50,514 bases of DNA from Bacteroidales bacterium (GTDB taxonomy: Bacteria > Bacteroidota > Bacteroidia > Bacteroidales > UBA932): contig JAFSVL010000040.1 in the NCBI GenBank assembly GCA_017445015.1, positions 1 to 50,514 of the forward strand, in the 5' to 3' direction. Every line of letters begins with the position of its first letter. Position 1 is the stretch's first letter. The notes beneath the pieces are model-generated. The model was not told the DNA's origin. It saw only the letters and a list, made by a program, of their open reading frames with translations, and did no database searches. Shown piece after piece: positions 17,401 through 25,430 of the stretch. Both the position numbers and the translations under genes were made by a program.

Positions 17401-18695
17401 AAAGGCTGCTCGTCATAGGGGCCGGTCCCGGCGGCTATGAGACGGCTGTGGAAGCAGCCGCAAGGGGAATTGCGGTTACCTTGTTCAGTGGCGGGCTTCC
17501 CGGTGGAACCTGTCTGAACGAGGGTTGTATCCCTACCAAGACTTTCTGCGCGGCCGCCCATGCCTTCCGTCCCGGGACGGACGATCCCGCCGCTTTTATG
17601 GCGGCGCTTCAGGAACGCAAAACGGCGGTGGTGGAGCAACTCCGCACCGGCGTCATGACCCTGCTCCGGCATCCCGGCATCGAGTTTGTGCCCGAAATGG
17701 CGCAGTTCGTATCCGCGAAACGGGTGAAAGCCGGTATGCGCGAGTGGGAGGGCGATGCCGTCATCATCGCGACGGGTTCCGTCAGCGCCTCGCTTCCGGT
17801 TTCCGGAGCGCAGTACTGCCTCCATTCGTCGCAGTTGCTGGAACTGTCGGAGATTCCGTCCCGGCTGGGCGTAATCGGCGGCGGGGTCATCGGCTTGGAG
17901 TTTGCGTCCATTTTCGCCGCACTGGGGGTGCAGGTGACTGTTTTTGAATATTGCAAAAATATCCTGCCCCGCTTTGATGCCGATATTTCCAAACGGCTGC
18001 GCCAGTCGCTGGTGAAACGTGGCATCCGTATCATCAACGGTGCCTGTGTGCAGAAAATCGGTTCGGAGGGCAGCGTAACCTATACCGTGGGGGATGAAAG
18101 CGCGACGGAATCTTTCTCCCGGGTGCTGATGGCTGTCGGCCGCATACCCTTTACGGAGGGATTGAATCCCGAAGCGGCCGGTCTTGAGGTGACAAAGCGG
18201 GGGATTCCCGTCGATGAAAATATGCGTACGGCAGTGCCGGGAATCTACGCGATCGGCGATGTGACCGGCGGGATGATGCTGGCGCATACGGCTAAATATC
18301 AGGGACTTCGCGCTTTGAACGATTTTTGCGGAAGGCGGGACAGTATCGATTTCGGGGTCACGTCCGCAGTGGTGTTTACTGAACCGGAACTCGCGACGGT
18401 CGGCCGCAGCGAAGAGGAACTGAAGGCGGAGGGGATTGCGTTCCAGGTGCGCAAGGCGTTTTACCGGGCTAACGGCAAAGCGGTGGTGGAGGGCCTCCCG
18501 GAAGGGCTTTGCAAGCTGCTCCTGGACGGGGACGGGCGAATCCTCGGCTGCCACATCCTGGGCGCCCATGCGGCGGACCTCATCCATGAGGCGGCCGCCC
18601 TCATGGCGCTCGGCGTACCGGTCTCACGTGCGCGGGACCTCATTCATGCCCATCCCTCGTTTTCTGAAATTTTATCCTCTTGTTATACGGAATAA
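17397..18695 (+). CDS. lpdA: dihydrolipoyl dehydrogenase (L protein)
   Basis: A flavoprotein that reoxidises dihydrolipoyl-GcvH with NAD+. The N-terminal FAD motif is GAGPGG; the redox disulfide is Cys39/Cys44 in GGTCLNEGCIPTKT; the NAD motif is GGGVIGLEFAS; and the C-terminal HAHPSFSE carries the catalytic histidine. It starts with GTG at 17397, overlapping the gcvPB stop (GTGA). At 432 residues it is shorter than the usual 460-470, the difference being spread over loops. Its placement in the operon suggests a dedicated glycine cleavage enzyme. Confidence 0.95.
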   Translation: MKRLLVIGAGPGGYETAVEAAARGIAVTLFSGGLPGGTCLNEGCIPTKTFCAAAHAFRPGTDDPAAFMAALQERKTAVVEQLRTGVMTLLRHPGIEFVPEMAQFVSAKRVKAGMREWEGDAVIIATGSVSASLPVSGAQYCLHSSQLLELSEIPSRLGVIGGGVIGLEFASIFAALGVQVTVFEYCKNILPRFDADISKRLRQSLVKRGIRIINGACVQKIGSEGSVTYTVGDESATESFSRVLMAVGRIPFTEGLNPEAAGLEVTKRGIPVDENMRTAVPGIYAIGDVTGGMMLAHTAKYQGLRALNDFCGRRDSIDFGVTSAVVFTEPELATVGRSEEELKAEGIAFQVRKAFYRANGKAVVEGLPEGLCKLLLDGDGRILGCHILGAHAADLIHEAAALMALGVPVSRARDLIHAHPSFSEILSSCYTE

Positions 18696-18740
18696 AGATC
18701 GGACCACCATGATAATGATAATAAGGCAGCGGAGCGGCAA

Positions 18741-18762
18741 GCGGAAGTCTTTCTCCTTCCGC
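18741..18762. other. 7-bp hairpin after the gcv operon
   Basis: GCGGAAG (18741-18747) pairs perfectly with CTTCCGC (18756-18762) around an 8-nt loop. No T-run follows on either strand, so an intrinsic terminator is doubtful. It could be a processing or attenuation point between lpdA and the ACP gene. Confidence 0.3.
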
Positions 18763-18803
18763 CAGCGAAGCAACTGATGATTAATGACGCTAAGTATAAT
18801 ATA

Positions 18804-19046
18804 ATGGAATACAAAGAAATAGAAGCCAAGGTGAAGGCGTTTCTGGTTGAAGAACTGGAAATCGACGAAGTGAAAATCACCCCCGATGCGACCCTGAGCG
18901 GCGACCTGGGTATCGACAGCCTTGAAGTCGTGGATGTCGTGGTGCTGGTGGAGAATGAATTCGGCTACAAGATGAAGCCGGAAGACTTCAAAACCCTGAA
19001 GACCTTTGGTCAGTTCTGCGCTTTCCTGGAGGAAAAGGTGGCGTAA
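18804..19046 (+). CDS. acyl carrier protein (aryl-polyene-like locus 1)
   Basis: An 80-residue ACP. The phosphopantetheine site is Ser39 in LGIDSLEVVD. The ATG at 18804 starts the conserved helix MEYKEIEAKVKAF; an upstream ATG at 18777 would add nine unconserved residues. It is acidic and helical, as expected. It heads a five-gene run (acyltransferase, dehydratase, ketosynthase, ketosynthase-like) and is therefore probably a dedicated polyketide or aryl-polyene carrier and not the fatty-acid AcpP. The upstream 108 bp carries no perfect TAnnTTTG box. Confidence 0.92.
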   Translation: MEYKEIEAKVKAFLVEELEIDEVKITPDATLSGDLGIDSLEVVDVVVLVENEFGYKMKPEDFKTLKTFGQFCAFLEEKVA

Positions 19047-19937
19047 ATGGCCTCCTACCGGCATGATAACTGGCGGGGACGTACCGATGGGACGCCCTGG
19101 ATGCAGCGTACGCTGGTGAAAATGCTACGCTTCATTCCCGTAGAATTTATCTATGGGATTGTCGCGCTGGTGATTCCTTTTTACCTCATGTTCGACGCGC
19201 GGGCACGCCGCGCTTCCTGGCAGTTGTTCCGCAGGCGGCTCGGCCGTTCTTTCCTGCGCTCCTTAGGGTCGGTCTATCTCAACGAATTCATGCTCGGACT
19301 GGTGGTCGTGGACCGTTTTGCCAGTTATGCCGGGAAGAAATTCCGTCTCGAAACCTCCGACAAAGAGAATTTCGACCGTCTCTCCGCACAGGAAGAGGGC
19401 TTCGTGCAACTCTTTGCCCATCTGGGCAACTCCGAGATGGCCGGCTATGTTTTCCCTTCCGTCAAGCGGATCCATGTCCTGGTCTATGCCGGTGAAACGG
19501 CGCGGATGATGCAGGGGCGTGAAGAACTGTTTACGCAGAAAAATGTGGAAATGGTGCCTGTGAACGCGGACATGTCCCATATCTTTACGCTGGATGCGGC
19601 CCTTTCCCAAGGCCAGATTGCCAGCATGCCGGCGGACAGGTCTTTCGGCTCGCCCCGTACCGCCTCTTATGATTTTCTCGGTGCTGCCGCGAAATTCCCT
19701 GTCGGACCCTTCCATCTGGCCGTCTCCCGCGACGTTCCGGCTGCGGCCCTGTTCGTGATGAAAACCTCCGTCCGCAGTTATCGCGCCTATCACATTCCCC
19801 TGGTGGATGTGCGCGGGAAGGGCCTGTCCAGGCAAGAGGCAGTGGATGCCCTGATGCGCGACTATGTCGCCCGCCTGGAGGAGATGGTCAGGCAGTATCC
19901 TCAGCAGTGGTTTAATTTCTATGATTTCTGGGCATGA
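19047..19937 (+). CDS. LpxL/HtrB-like lysophospholipid acyltransferase
   Basis: 296 residues. One N-terminal membrane segment (about residues 30-50, FIPVEFIYGIVALVIPFYLMF) is followed by an acyltransferase domain with the catalytic H-x4-E at His125-Glu130 (HLGNSE), as in late Kdo-lipid A acyltransferases. Such enzymes occur in aryl polyene and flexirubin clusters, where they are thought to join the ACP-bound chain to a lipid in the inner membrane. The gene directly abuts the ACP gene (0 bp) and overlaps the dehydratase by 4 nt, supporting that role over lipid A modification. Confidence 0.85.
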   Translation: MASYRHDNWRGRTDGTPWMQRTLVKMLRFIPVEFIYGIVALVIPFYLMFDARARRASWQLFRRRLGRSFLRSLGSVYLNEFMLGLVVVDRFASYAGKKFRLETSDKENFDRLSAQEEGFVQLFAHLGNSEMAGYVFPSVKRIHVLVYAGETARMMQGREELFTQKNVEMVPVNADMSHIFTLDAALSQGQIASMPADRSFGSPRTASYDFLGAAAKFPVGPFHLAVSRDVPAAALFVMKTSVRSYRAYHIPLVDVRGKGLSRQEAVDALMRDYVARLEEMVRQYPQQWFNFYDFWA

Positions 19938-20377
19938 AACCTTTTGAAGATATTCCCGTAGATACCCTGCTGCCCCAGCAGCCGCCTTTCCGTTTCGTGG
20001 ACAGGCTTCTCTACTGCGATGAGCGTCATGCCGAGGTTGAATTTACCGTTCCCGCGGGGGGCGTATTCGTCGCCGGCGCCTGCCTGCAGCCCGGAGGCCT
20101 GGTGGAGCATATGGCCCAGGCCTGTTCGGCCATGACGGGATATATCGCCATCTATATCCGCATTACCCCTGTATCGGTAGGCTATCTCGGGCATGTGCGG
20201 TCCCTGCAGATTTTCCGGCAGCCGTCGGCGGGGGAGCGCCTGCACACCCGTGTGGAGGTCATCGAAGATATTTTCGGCATCCTTATGGCGCGTGTTTCCG
20301 TTTTCTGCGCGGATGAGCCCATTGCGAAAGGGATTCTCAAAACCGCTTCGGCGGCCAAGGAAAATATTGCGGGATGA
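19934..20377 (+). CDS. hotdog-fold 3-hydroxyacyl-ACP dehydratase (ApeI/ApeP-like)
   Basis: 147 residues, single hotdog domain. It begins LLPQQPPFRFVDRLL, as FabZ/FabA-like dehydratases do. The central helix is GGLVEHMAQACSAMTGY instead of the FabZ form; this VEHMAQ variant is like those in aryl polyene clusters. The FabZ GHFP histidine is not obvious, so catalysis probably uses the ApeI-type arrangement. It would form the conjugated double bonds of a polyene by dehydrating 3-hydroxyacyl-ACP. It is coupled by ATGA overlaps on both sides. Confidence 0.85.
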   Translation: MKPFEDIPVDTLLPQQPPFRFVDRLLYCDERHAEVEFTVPAGGVFVAGACLQPGGLVEHMAQACSAMTGYIAIYIRITPVSVGYLGHVRSLQIFRQPSAGERLHTRVEVIEDIFGILMARVSVFCADEPIAKGILKTASAAKENIAG

Positions 20378-21477
20378 AGCGCGTCTGGTGCCTTTCTGAC
20401 AGTATCCTTTCTCCGCTCGGGCGGGGAACGGCGGAGAATTTTTCCGCCCTGTCCGGGGGGCGCAGCGGAATCCGCCGTTACGAAGCGGGCAGTTTCGGCG
20501 CGGGGCAGGCCTTTTGCGCCTCCCTCTTCGATCGGAGCGGCGCGGACAGCTCCGGAAAACCGCTGTTTGAACAGGTGCTGGAAACCTGTACGCGGGATGC
20601 CATAGGGCGCAGCGGCATCGATGCCTCATCGCCGCGCGTGCTCTTCGTCCTCTCGACGACGAAGGGCGATATCGAATGTATCGGTTCCCACCCGGAAAAT
20701 CTGCCGCTTTGCGTGCCGGCAGCGCATCTGGCAGCGGCTTTTCACAATCCGAATCTGCCGCTGGTCGTGTCCAATGCCTGTATTTCGGGACTGGCGGCGC
20801 TCCTGCAGGCGCAGCGGCTTCTCCGACTGGGGCTGTATGATTATGCCGTGGTCGCAGGGGCGGATGTACATTCGATTTTCACCATTTCCGGTTTTCAGTC
20901 GCTGGGTGCGCTTTCCGGCCGGCCCTGCAAGCCCTTCGATGCTTCGCGTGACGGGATGAACCTTGGCGACGGGGCGGCCTGTATGGTGCTTTCCTCCGGT
21001 GATTCGGTCCCCGAGGGTGCCTGGGAGCTGGTCTGCGGTGCCGTGCGCAATGATGCCAATCACATTTCCGGGCCTTCCCGGACCGGAGAAGGCAGTTTCA
21101 ACTGCCTGCGGGCCGTGCTGCACGAATGTGAGGTTGACGAACTGGCCCTGGTGAGCGTACACGGTACGGCGACACGCTATAACGACGAGATGGAAAGCAT
21201 CGCGCTGGCGCGGGCCGGACTTTCCGCTTTGCCCGTATGCGCCTTCAAAGGGGCCCTGGGCCATACGATGGGCGCGGCGGGAATCCTTGAAAGCATCCTT
21301 TGCATGCGGGCGCTGGATGCGGGACAAATCCCGCCGACGCCGGGCTATGAGACATGCGGGGTGTCGTTTCCCGTGAACGTTTCCGAGCAGACGCGCACCG
21401 CCTCCGGGCGGGCCTTTGTCAAGATGCTGTCCGGATTCGGCGGCTGCAATGCCGCCATGCTTTTCAGAAAAGGATGA
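20374..21477 (+). CDS. beta-ketoacyl-ACP synthase, catalytic
   Basis: 367 residues, thiolase fold. The triad is complete: Cys136 (SNACISG), His263 (VHGTAT) and His297 (GHTMGAAG). It should extend the ACP-bound chain by decarboxylative condensation with malonyl-ACP. It is shorter than FabF and more divergent at the N-terminus, like ketosynthases of aryl polyene clusters. It is followed at a 4-nt overlap by a smaller, Cys-less ketosynthase relative, the usual KS / chain-length-factor pairing. Confidence 0.92.
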   Translation: MKRVWCLSDSILSPLGRGTAENFSALSGGRSGIRRYEAGSFGAGQAFCASLFDRSGADSSGKPLFEQVLETCTRDAIGRSGIDASSPRVLFVLSTTKGDIECIGSHPENLPLCVPAAHLAAAFHNPNLPLVVSNACISGLAALLQAQRLLRLGLYDYAVVAGADVHSIFTISGFQSLGALSGRPCKPFDASRDGMNLGDGAACMVLSSGDSVPEGAWELVCGAVRNDANHISGPSRTGEGSFNCLRAVLHECEVDELALVSVHGTATRYNDEMESIALARAGLSALPVCAFKGALGHTMGAAGILESILCMRALDAGQIPPTPGYETCGVSFPVNVSEQTRTASGRAFVKMLSGFGGCNAAMLFRKG

Positions 21478-21986
21478 AAGTATTGAAATCCATACGCCTG
21501 ACGCCGGAAACGGCCGGAACGGACAATCTGGCCGTGCTATACCGCAGCCTGGGTTGCGATTATCCCAAGTTCTTCAAGATGGACCGCTATTGCAAACTGG
21601 GTTTTCTCTCATCGGAAATGCTGTTGCAGGATGCGCCGGACCGCTTTATCCCCAGGGAGGACCGGGCCGTGGCCGTCTTTACCCGCAGCGGATGTATGGA
21701 GAATGACCAGGCCTATTTCAAGACGGTGCAGCCCGGCGCCTATTTTCCCAGCCCCGCCCTCTTTGTCTATACGCTTCCGAATACCATCACTGGCGAAATC
21801 GCCATCCGGAACCACTATAAGGGCGATACCAGCGCCTTTGTCCTGCCTGCGTACGATGCGGACGCCATCGCGGCGCAGATGGACGCCCTCTTTTTGGACG
21901 GGACGACCCGCTCTGCGCTCTGCCTGTGGCTGGATTGCCCTCCGGACGGCCCGTTCGAGGCCGTCGCGTCCATCGTCACCCCCTGA
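21474..21986 (+). CDS. ketosynthase-like protein without active-site Cys
   Basis: 170 residues corresponding to the N-terminal half of a ketosynthase. The segment PALFVYTLPNTITGEIAIRN matches the dimer-interface region of ketosynthases, but where the active Cys would follow the sequence reads KGDTSAFVL and has none. This suits a chain-length-factor-like or scaffold partner for the KS encoded just upstream. The ATG at 21474 overlaps the KS stop (ATGA); a longer frame from 21354 lies within the KS gene and is rejected. It ends 9 bp before the convergent oadB. Confidence 0.78.
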   Translation: MKVLKSIRLTPETAGTDNLAVLYRSLGCDYPKFFKMDRYCKLGFLSSEMLLQDAPDRFIPREDRAVAVFTRSGCMENDQAYFKTVQPGAYFPSPALFVYTLPNTITGEIAIRNHYKGDTSAFVLPAYDADAIAAQMDALFLDGTTRSALCLWLDCPPDGPFEAVASIVTP

Positions 21987-21995
21987 GACCGGGGA

Positions 21996-23243
21996 CTATC
22001 CCAAAAATGAAATCAGTACGCCTGCGGCGACGGCGGAACCGATGACCCCCGAAATATTCGAGGCCATGCAGTAGTTCAGCACGTGGTTCTTCGGGTCGTA
22101 CTTGATGCTGATGCCGTTGCAGACGCGGCTGGCCATGGGAACGGCGGAAAGTCCCGTCGCGCCCACCAGCGGATTGATTTTCTTGCGGGCGAAGAGGTTC
22201 CACACCTTTACCATGAGGATGCCGCTGGCGATACTCAGGGCAAAGGCCAGGAAGCCGCCGACGACGATTCCGAGCGTCTGCAGGTTCAGGAAGGCGGAGG
22301 CCGTCATCGTGGCTCCTACGCAGAGGCCCAGGAATATCGTTGCCGCATTCATAAGCCCGCCGCTGGCGACCTGGAACAGCCTTCCGGTATCCGAACCGAT
22401 TTCCTTGACCAGGTTTCCGAACATCAGCATGCCGATCAGCGGCACCGCGGTAGGGACGAACAGGGCTACAATCGTGGTTACGGCGATGGGGAAGATAATC
22501 TTCACCGCCCTCATGTTCTTGATTTCCAACTTTTCCGGATAGAGCCTGTCCTGTTCCTTCATGTTGATGCACAATTCTTTCTTCGTGCAGAGCAACCGTA
22601 CGACCAGCGGAATGATCACCGGTACCAGCGCCATGTAACTGTAGGCGGCGATAGCGATGGGGCCGAGCAGGTGCGGGGCCAGTTTGATGGTGGTGAAGAT
22701 GGCCGTGGGACCGTCCGCGCCGCCGATAATTCCCAGCGAACCCGCTTCCTGCGGGGTAAAGCCCAGCAGGAGGCTGGCAATCAGCACGGCAAAGATGCCG
22801 AACTGCGCCGCCGCGCCGAAAATCGCCAGTTTGAGGTTGCGCAGCATCGGACCGAAATCTGTCAGCGCACCCACTCCCATGAAGATGACGGGCGGAAGCA
22901 GGCCGGTCTTTATGAGGGCATAATAAAGGTAGTTCATAATGCCCAGTTCATGGGCGATTTTATGCAGGGGCATGTCCCAGATGACCTCACGCGATCCGTC
23001 GGGGAGGGTAACGAAGCCCTGCGGGTCCGCCTGTACCACACCCATGTCTCCGCCGGGGAAATTGGCAATCAGCACCCCGAAGGCAATGGGGACGAGCAGC
23101 AGCGGCTCATACTTCTTGACAATCCCCAGATAGAGGAGCAGGAAAGCGATGAAGTACATCAGCAGATAGGCGGGCGTTTCCCCCAGGCTGCCGATCGCGG
23201 TCATTTCATAGAGCCGCTGCAATATGTCCGAAAAACCTTGCAT
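21996..23243 (-). CDS. oadB: Na+-translocating decarboxylase beta subunit
   Basis: The membrane subunit that decarboxylates carboxybiotin and exports Na+. It has 415 residues, about ten membrane helices, and the conserved GIIGGADGPTAIF segment with its functionally essential aspartate. It is last in the oadG-oadA-oadB order on the minus strand, overlapping the oadA stop by 1 nt. Whether the pump decarboxylates oxaloacetate or methylmalonyl-CoA depends on the alpha subunit; the neighbour favours oxaloacetate (or pyruvate-carboxylase-like) chemistry. Confidence 0.95.
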   Translation of the reverse strand: MQGFSDILQRLYEMTAIGSLGETPAYLLMYFIAFLLLYLGIVKKYEPLLLVPIAFGVLIANFPGGDMGVVQADPQGFVTLPDGSREVIWDMPLHKIAHELGIMNYLYYALIKTGLLPPVIFMGVGALTDFGPMLRNLKLAIFGAAAQFGIFAVLIASLLLGFTPQEAGSLGIIGGADGPTAIFTTIKLAPHLLGPIAIAAYSYMALVPVIIPLVVRLLCTKKELCINMKEQDRLYPEKLEIKNMRAVKIIFPIAVTTIVALFVPTAVPLIGMLMFGNLVKEIGSDTGRLFQVASGGLMNAATIFLGLCVGATMTASAFLNLQTLGIVVGGFLAFALSIASGILMVKVWNLFARKKINPLVGATGLSAVPMASRVCNGISIKYDPKNHVLNYCMASNISGVIGSAVAAGVLISFLG

Positions 23244-25090
23244 TAGCTTGTCTGGTTATGTGATATCTTCAGAATCACATCATCTTCTTCGACGCTGTCG
23301 CCGCTGGAGGGAAGGATGTCGGTAATCACCCCGTCAAAGTCGGCGCAGACGGCATTCTGGATTTTCATGGCCTCTATATAGCAGAGGGTATCTCCGCGCT
23401 TGACGGCATCGCCGACCTTGCGGGGCGTTTCCTGCGGGTCCTTTGTCAGGAAGAACTTTCCCGAAAGGGGAGCGGCGACGGGTTCGCCTTCGCCGGCCGG
23501 GGAAGGGGCTGTCCCCGAGGCCGCTTTCGGGGCATCCCCGTCGTAGGCCACATCGAGCCGGTAACTTTTTCCGCCCAGCGTGACGGTGATGACCGAAGGG
23601 AGCGTCGCCGGATCCGCGGGGGCGTTCTTTGCCGCCTTGCGCTTTGCCAGGTCTGCCTCGAATTCGGCCTTGGCCTTGCCGGAGCGGAAATTTTCATACT
23701 GTTCGGGATGCATGGCATACTCGAACAGTTCCTCGTCGTCAGGCCCGGTTTCCCAGCCTTTTTCAGCCATCCGGGCGCGGTATTCGTCAAGACAGTCCGG
23801 GTAATTGAGCTGAGGGTCGTCGGTCAGGAATTCCCGTCCCTGGGCGGCCGCCAGCGCCTTGATTTCGTCATCGACCCCGGCGGGCAGTTTCCCGGCCTTG
23901 CCCAGCACCATGTCCCATATGGTGTCCGGGAAGATTTCCCAGCGTCCCTTGCCCTTTTCCATCTGCATCACGTTCATCAGAGAGAGATTCTTGACATATT
24001 GGGAAAACGGCGTGACAAGCGGGGGATAGCCGACCTTGGGCCAGACATAGGCCACTTCGTCAAAGAGTTTGACAAGCAGTTCGTCGGTGCTGAGCGGCTT
24101 CTGTCCGTTCTTTTCCTTCCATTTGTTGAGGGACTTGAGGTTGTCCTCGAGGTCCGTCATCAGGGAGCCCATCATGCCTCCGGGCAGCCCCGGCTTGATG
24201 AGCAGGGAGTTGTCGAGGCGGTTCAACGGGGGACAGTAATAGCCCAGGAAGTCGTCCATCATCTCCTGGATCAGGCTCCTGGCCTCCATGTAAGCCTCCA
24301 TATCGATGTCCTTCACGGCGAAGCCCGCATCCCGGAGCATCTCCTGTACGGCGATGACATCCGGATGGCCAGTGCCCCAGGACAGGGGGGACATGCCCAC
24401 GTCCACATAATCGCAGCCGTTGAGACAGACTTCCAGCACGGATGCCATGCTGAATCCCGGCCCTGCATGGGAATGATACTGAATGATGATATCCGGTTTG
24501 AGCGCCTTGATGCCCTTGACGATTTTTCCGAGGCTGACCGGTCTTCCGATGCCGGCCATGTCCTTGAGCGCGATTTCGTCCGCACCGGCCTCTATGAACT
24601 GTTTGGCCAGACCTATGTAATAATCCACGGTATGTACGGGAGAGTGGGTGATGCACAGGGCCGCCTGCGCGATCATCCCCGCCTCGTGTGCATAGCCGAT
24701 GGACGGAATGACGTTGCGCGGGTCGTTCAGCCCGCAGAAAATGCGGGTGATATCGGTGCCCTGCGCCTTCTTTACTTTATAAAAGAGTTTACGCAGGTCC
24801 TTTGCGCAGGGCGACATACGCAGCCCGTTGAGCGCACGGTCCAGCATGTGCGTCTGGATGCCCGCCTCGCGCAGGGGTTTCGTCCATTCCCGCACGGCGG
24901 TATTGGGATTTTCTCCGTAGAGGAGATTGACCTGTTCAAAGCCGCCGCCATTGGTCTCGACGCGGTCGAAGCACCCCATACGGATAATCGAAGGGGCGAT
25001 TTTTACCAGTTGATCTACACGAGGCTGATACTTGCCCGCGCTCTGCCACATGTCGCGGAAAGCAAGGCTCAGTTTTACTTCTCTTCCCAT
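23243..25090 (-). CDS. oadA: oxaloacetate decarboxylase alpha subunit (carboxyltransferase + biotin carrier)
   Basis: 615 residues. The N-terminal HMGL/PYC-type carboxyltransferase TIM barrel starts LSLAFRDMWQS and includes the metal-binding HSHAGPG. A PYC_OADA conserved region follows, then a linker rich in Ala and Pro, and a C-terminal biotinyl domain with biotin on Lys576 (IEAMKIQN). It transfers CO2 from oxaloacetate to biotin; oadB then releases CO2 while pumping Na+. It is 1 nt downstream of oadG. The nearly leaderless start ATG at 25090 gives the standard family N-terminus. Confidence 0.95.
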   Translation of the reverse strand: MGREVKLSLAFRDMWQSAGKYQPRVDQLVKIAPSIIRMGCFDRVETNGGGFEQVNLLYGENPNTAVREWTKPLREAGIQTHMLDRALNGLRMSPCAKDLRKLFYKVKKAQGTDITRIFCGLNDPRNVIPSIGYAHEAGMIAQAALCITHSPVHTVDYYIGLAKQFIEAGADEIALKDMAGIGRPVSLGKIVKGIKALKPDIIIQYHSHAGPGFSMASVLEVCLNGCDYVDVGMSPLSWGTGHPDVIAVQEMLRDAGFAVKDIDMEAYMEARSLIQEMMDDFLGYYCPPLNRLDNSLLIKPGLPGGMMGSLMTDLEDNLKSLNKWKEKNGQKPLSTDELLVKLFDEVAYVWPKVGYPPLVTPFSQYVKNLSLMNVMQMEKGKGRWEIFPDTIWDMVLGKAGKLPAGVDDEIKALAAAQGREFLTDDPQLNYPDCLDEYRARMAEKGWETGPDDEELFEYAMHPEQYENFRSGKAKAEFEADLAKRKAAKNAPADPATLPSVITVTLGGKSYRLDVAYDGDAPKAASGTAPSPAGEGEPVAAPLSGKFFLTKDPQETPRKVGDAVKRGDTLCYIEAMKIQNAVCADFDGVITDILPSSGDSVEEDDVILKISHNQTS

Positions 25091-25091
25091 A

Positions 25092-25319
25092 TTATAATTC
25101 TGTAATCTTCGTAATCCTGCCCTTGCCGCCGGTCAGGCAGGCGACGGCGGCATCCAGGACGGGTTTGATATCGGGCGCGGCGGATGAGGCGGCCGCCGGC
25201 GCCATTTTATTGACCAGTGCGATGATGAGCCGGCTGCCGAAAATGACAATCAGCAGGATGCAGAACACCGTTACCATCCCGACGCCCATCAATAATAATC
25301 CCAGACCTAAATTTTCCAT
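25092..25319 (-). CDS. oadG: decarboxylase gamma subunit (OadG-like)
   Basis: 75 residues: one N-terminal membrane helix (LGLGLLLMGVGMVTVFCILL) followed by a short cytoplasmic tail ending in GKGRITKITEL, typical of OadG. It holds the alpha and beta subunits together at the membrane. It is the first gene of the minus-strand operon. Confidence 0.88.
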   Translation of the reverse strand: MENLGLGLLLMGVGMVTVFCILLIVIFGSRLIIALVNKMAPAAASSAAPDIKPVLDAAVACLTGGKGRITKITEL

Positions 25320-25323
25320 TATA

Positions 25324-25331
25324 CAAAAATA
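25324..25331 (-). promoter_or_regulatory. -7 element for the oad operon
   Basis: On the minus strand a perfect TAnnTTTG (TATTTTTG, 25331 down to 25324) ends 4 bp before the oadG ATG. No good -33 box is seen at the usual spacing, and the leader would be close to zero, so this is tentative. Confidence 0.35.
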
Positions 25332-25370
25332 GTGATTTTGTTTCGGAAATCTAAAAATGTTTTTAATTTG

Positions 25371-25403
25371 TTGATAAGTTCCGCCATTTAATGACTAATT
25401 TCG
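25371..25403 (+). promoter_or_regulatory. possible promoter for uraA operon
   Basis: TTG at 25371-25373, a 22-bp spacer and TAATTTCG at 25396-25403 (one mismatch to TAnnTTTG) precede the permease ATG by 27 bp. This AT-rich stretch separates the oad and purine/uracil transport operons. Confidence 0.4.
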
Positions 25404-25430
25404 CAGGCGGAAATTTCAAACCCCAACATA

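Noticed and set aside
18791-18808. Sigma-70-like TATAAT before the first ACP gene
   Set aside because: The match is to the enterobacterial box, not to the TAnnTTTG element used by this phylum, and there is no -33 partner.
22083-23246. 387-codon plus-strand frame opposite oadB
   Set aside because: OadB on the minus strand has clear family motifs and operon partners. The plus frame is compositionally odd (rich in Gln, His, Asp) as antisense frames here are.
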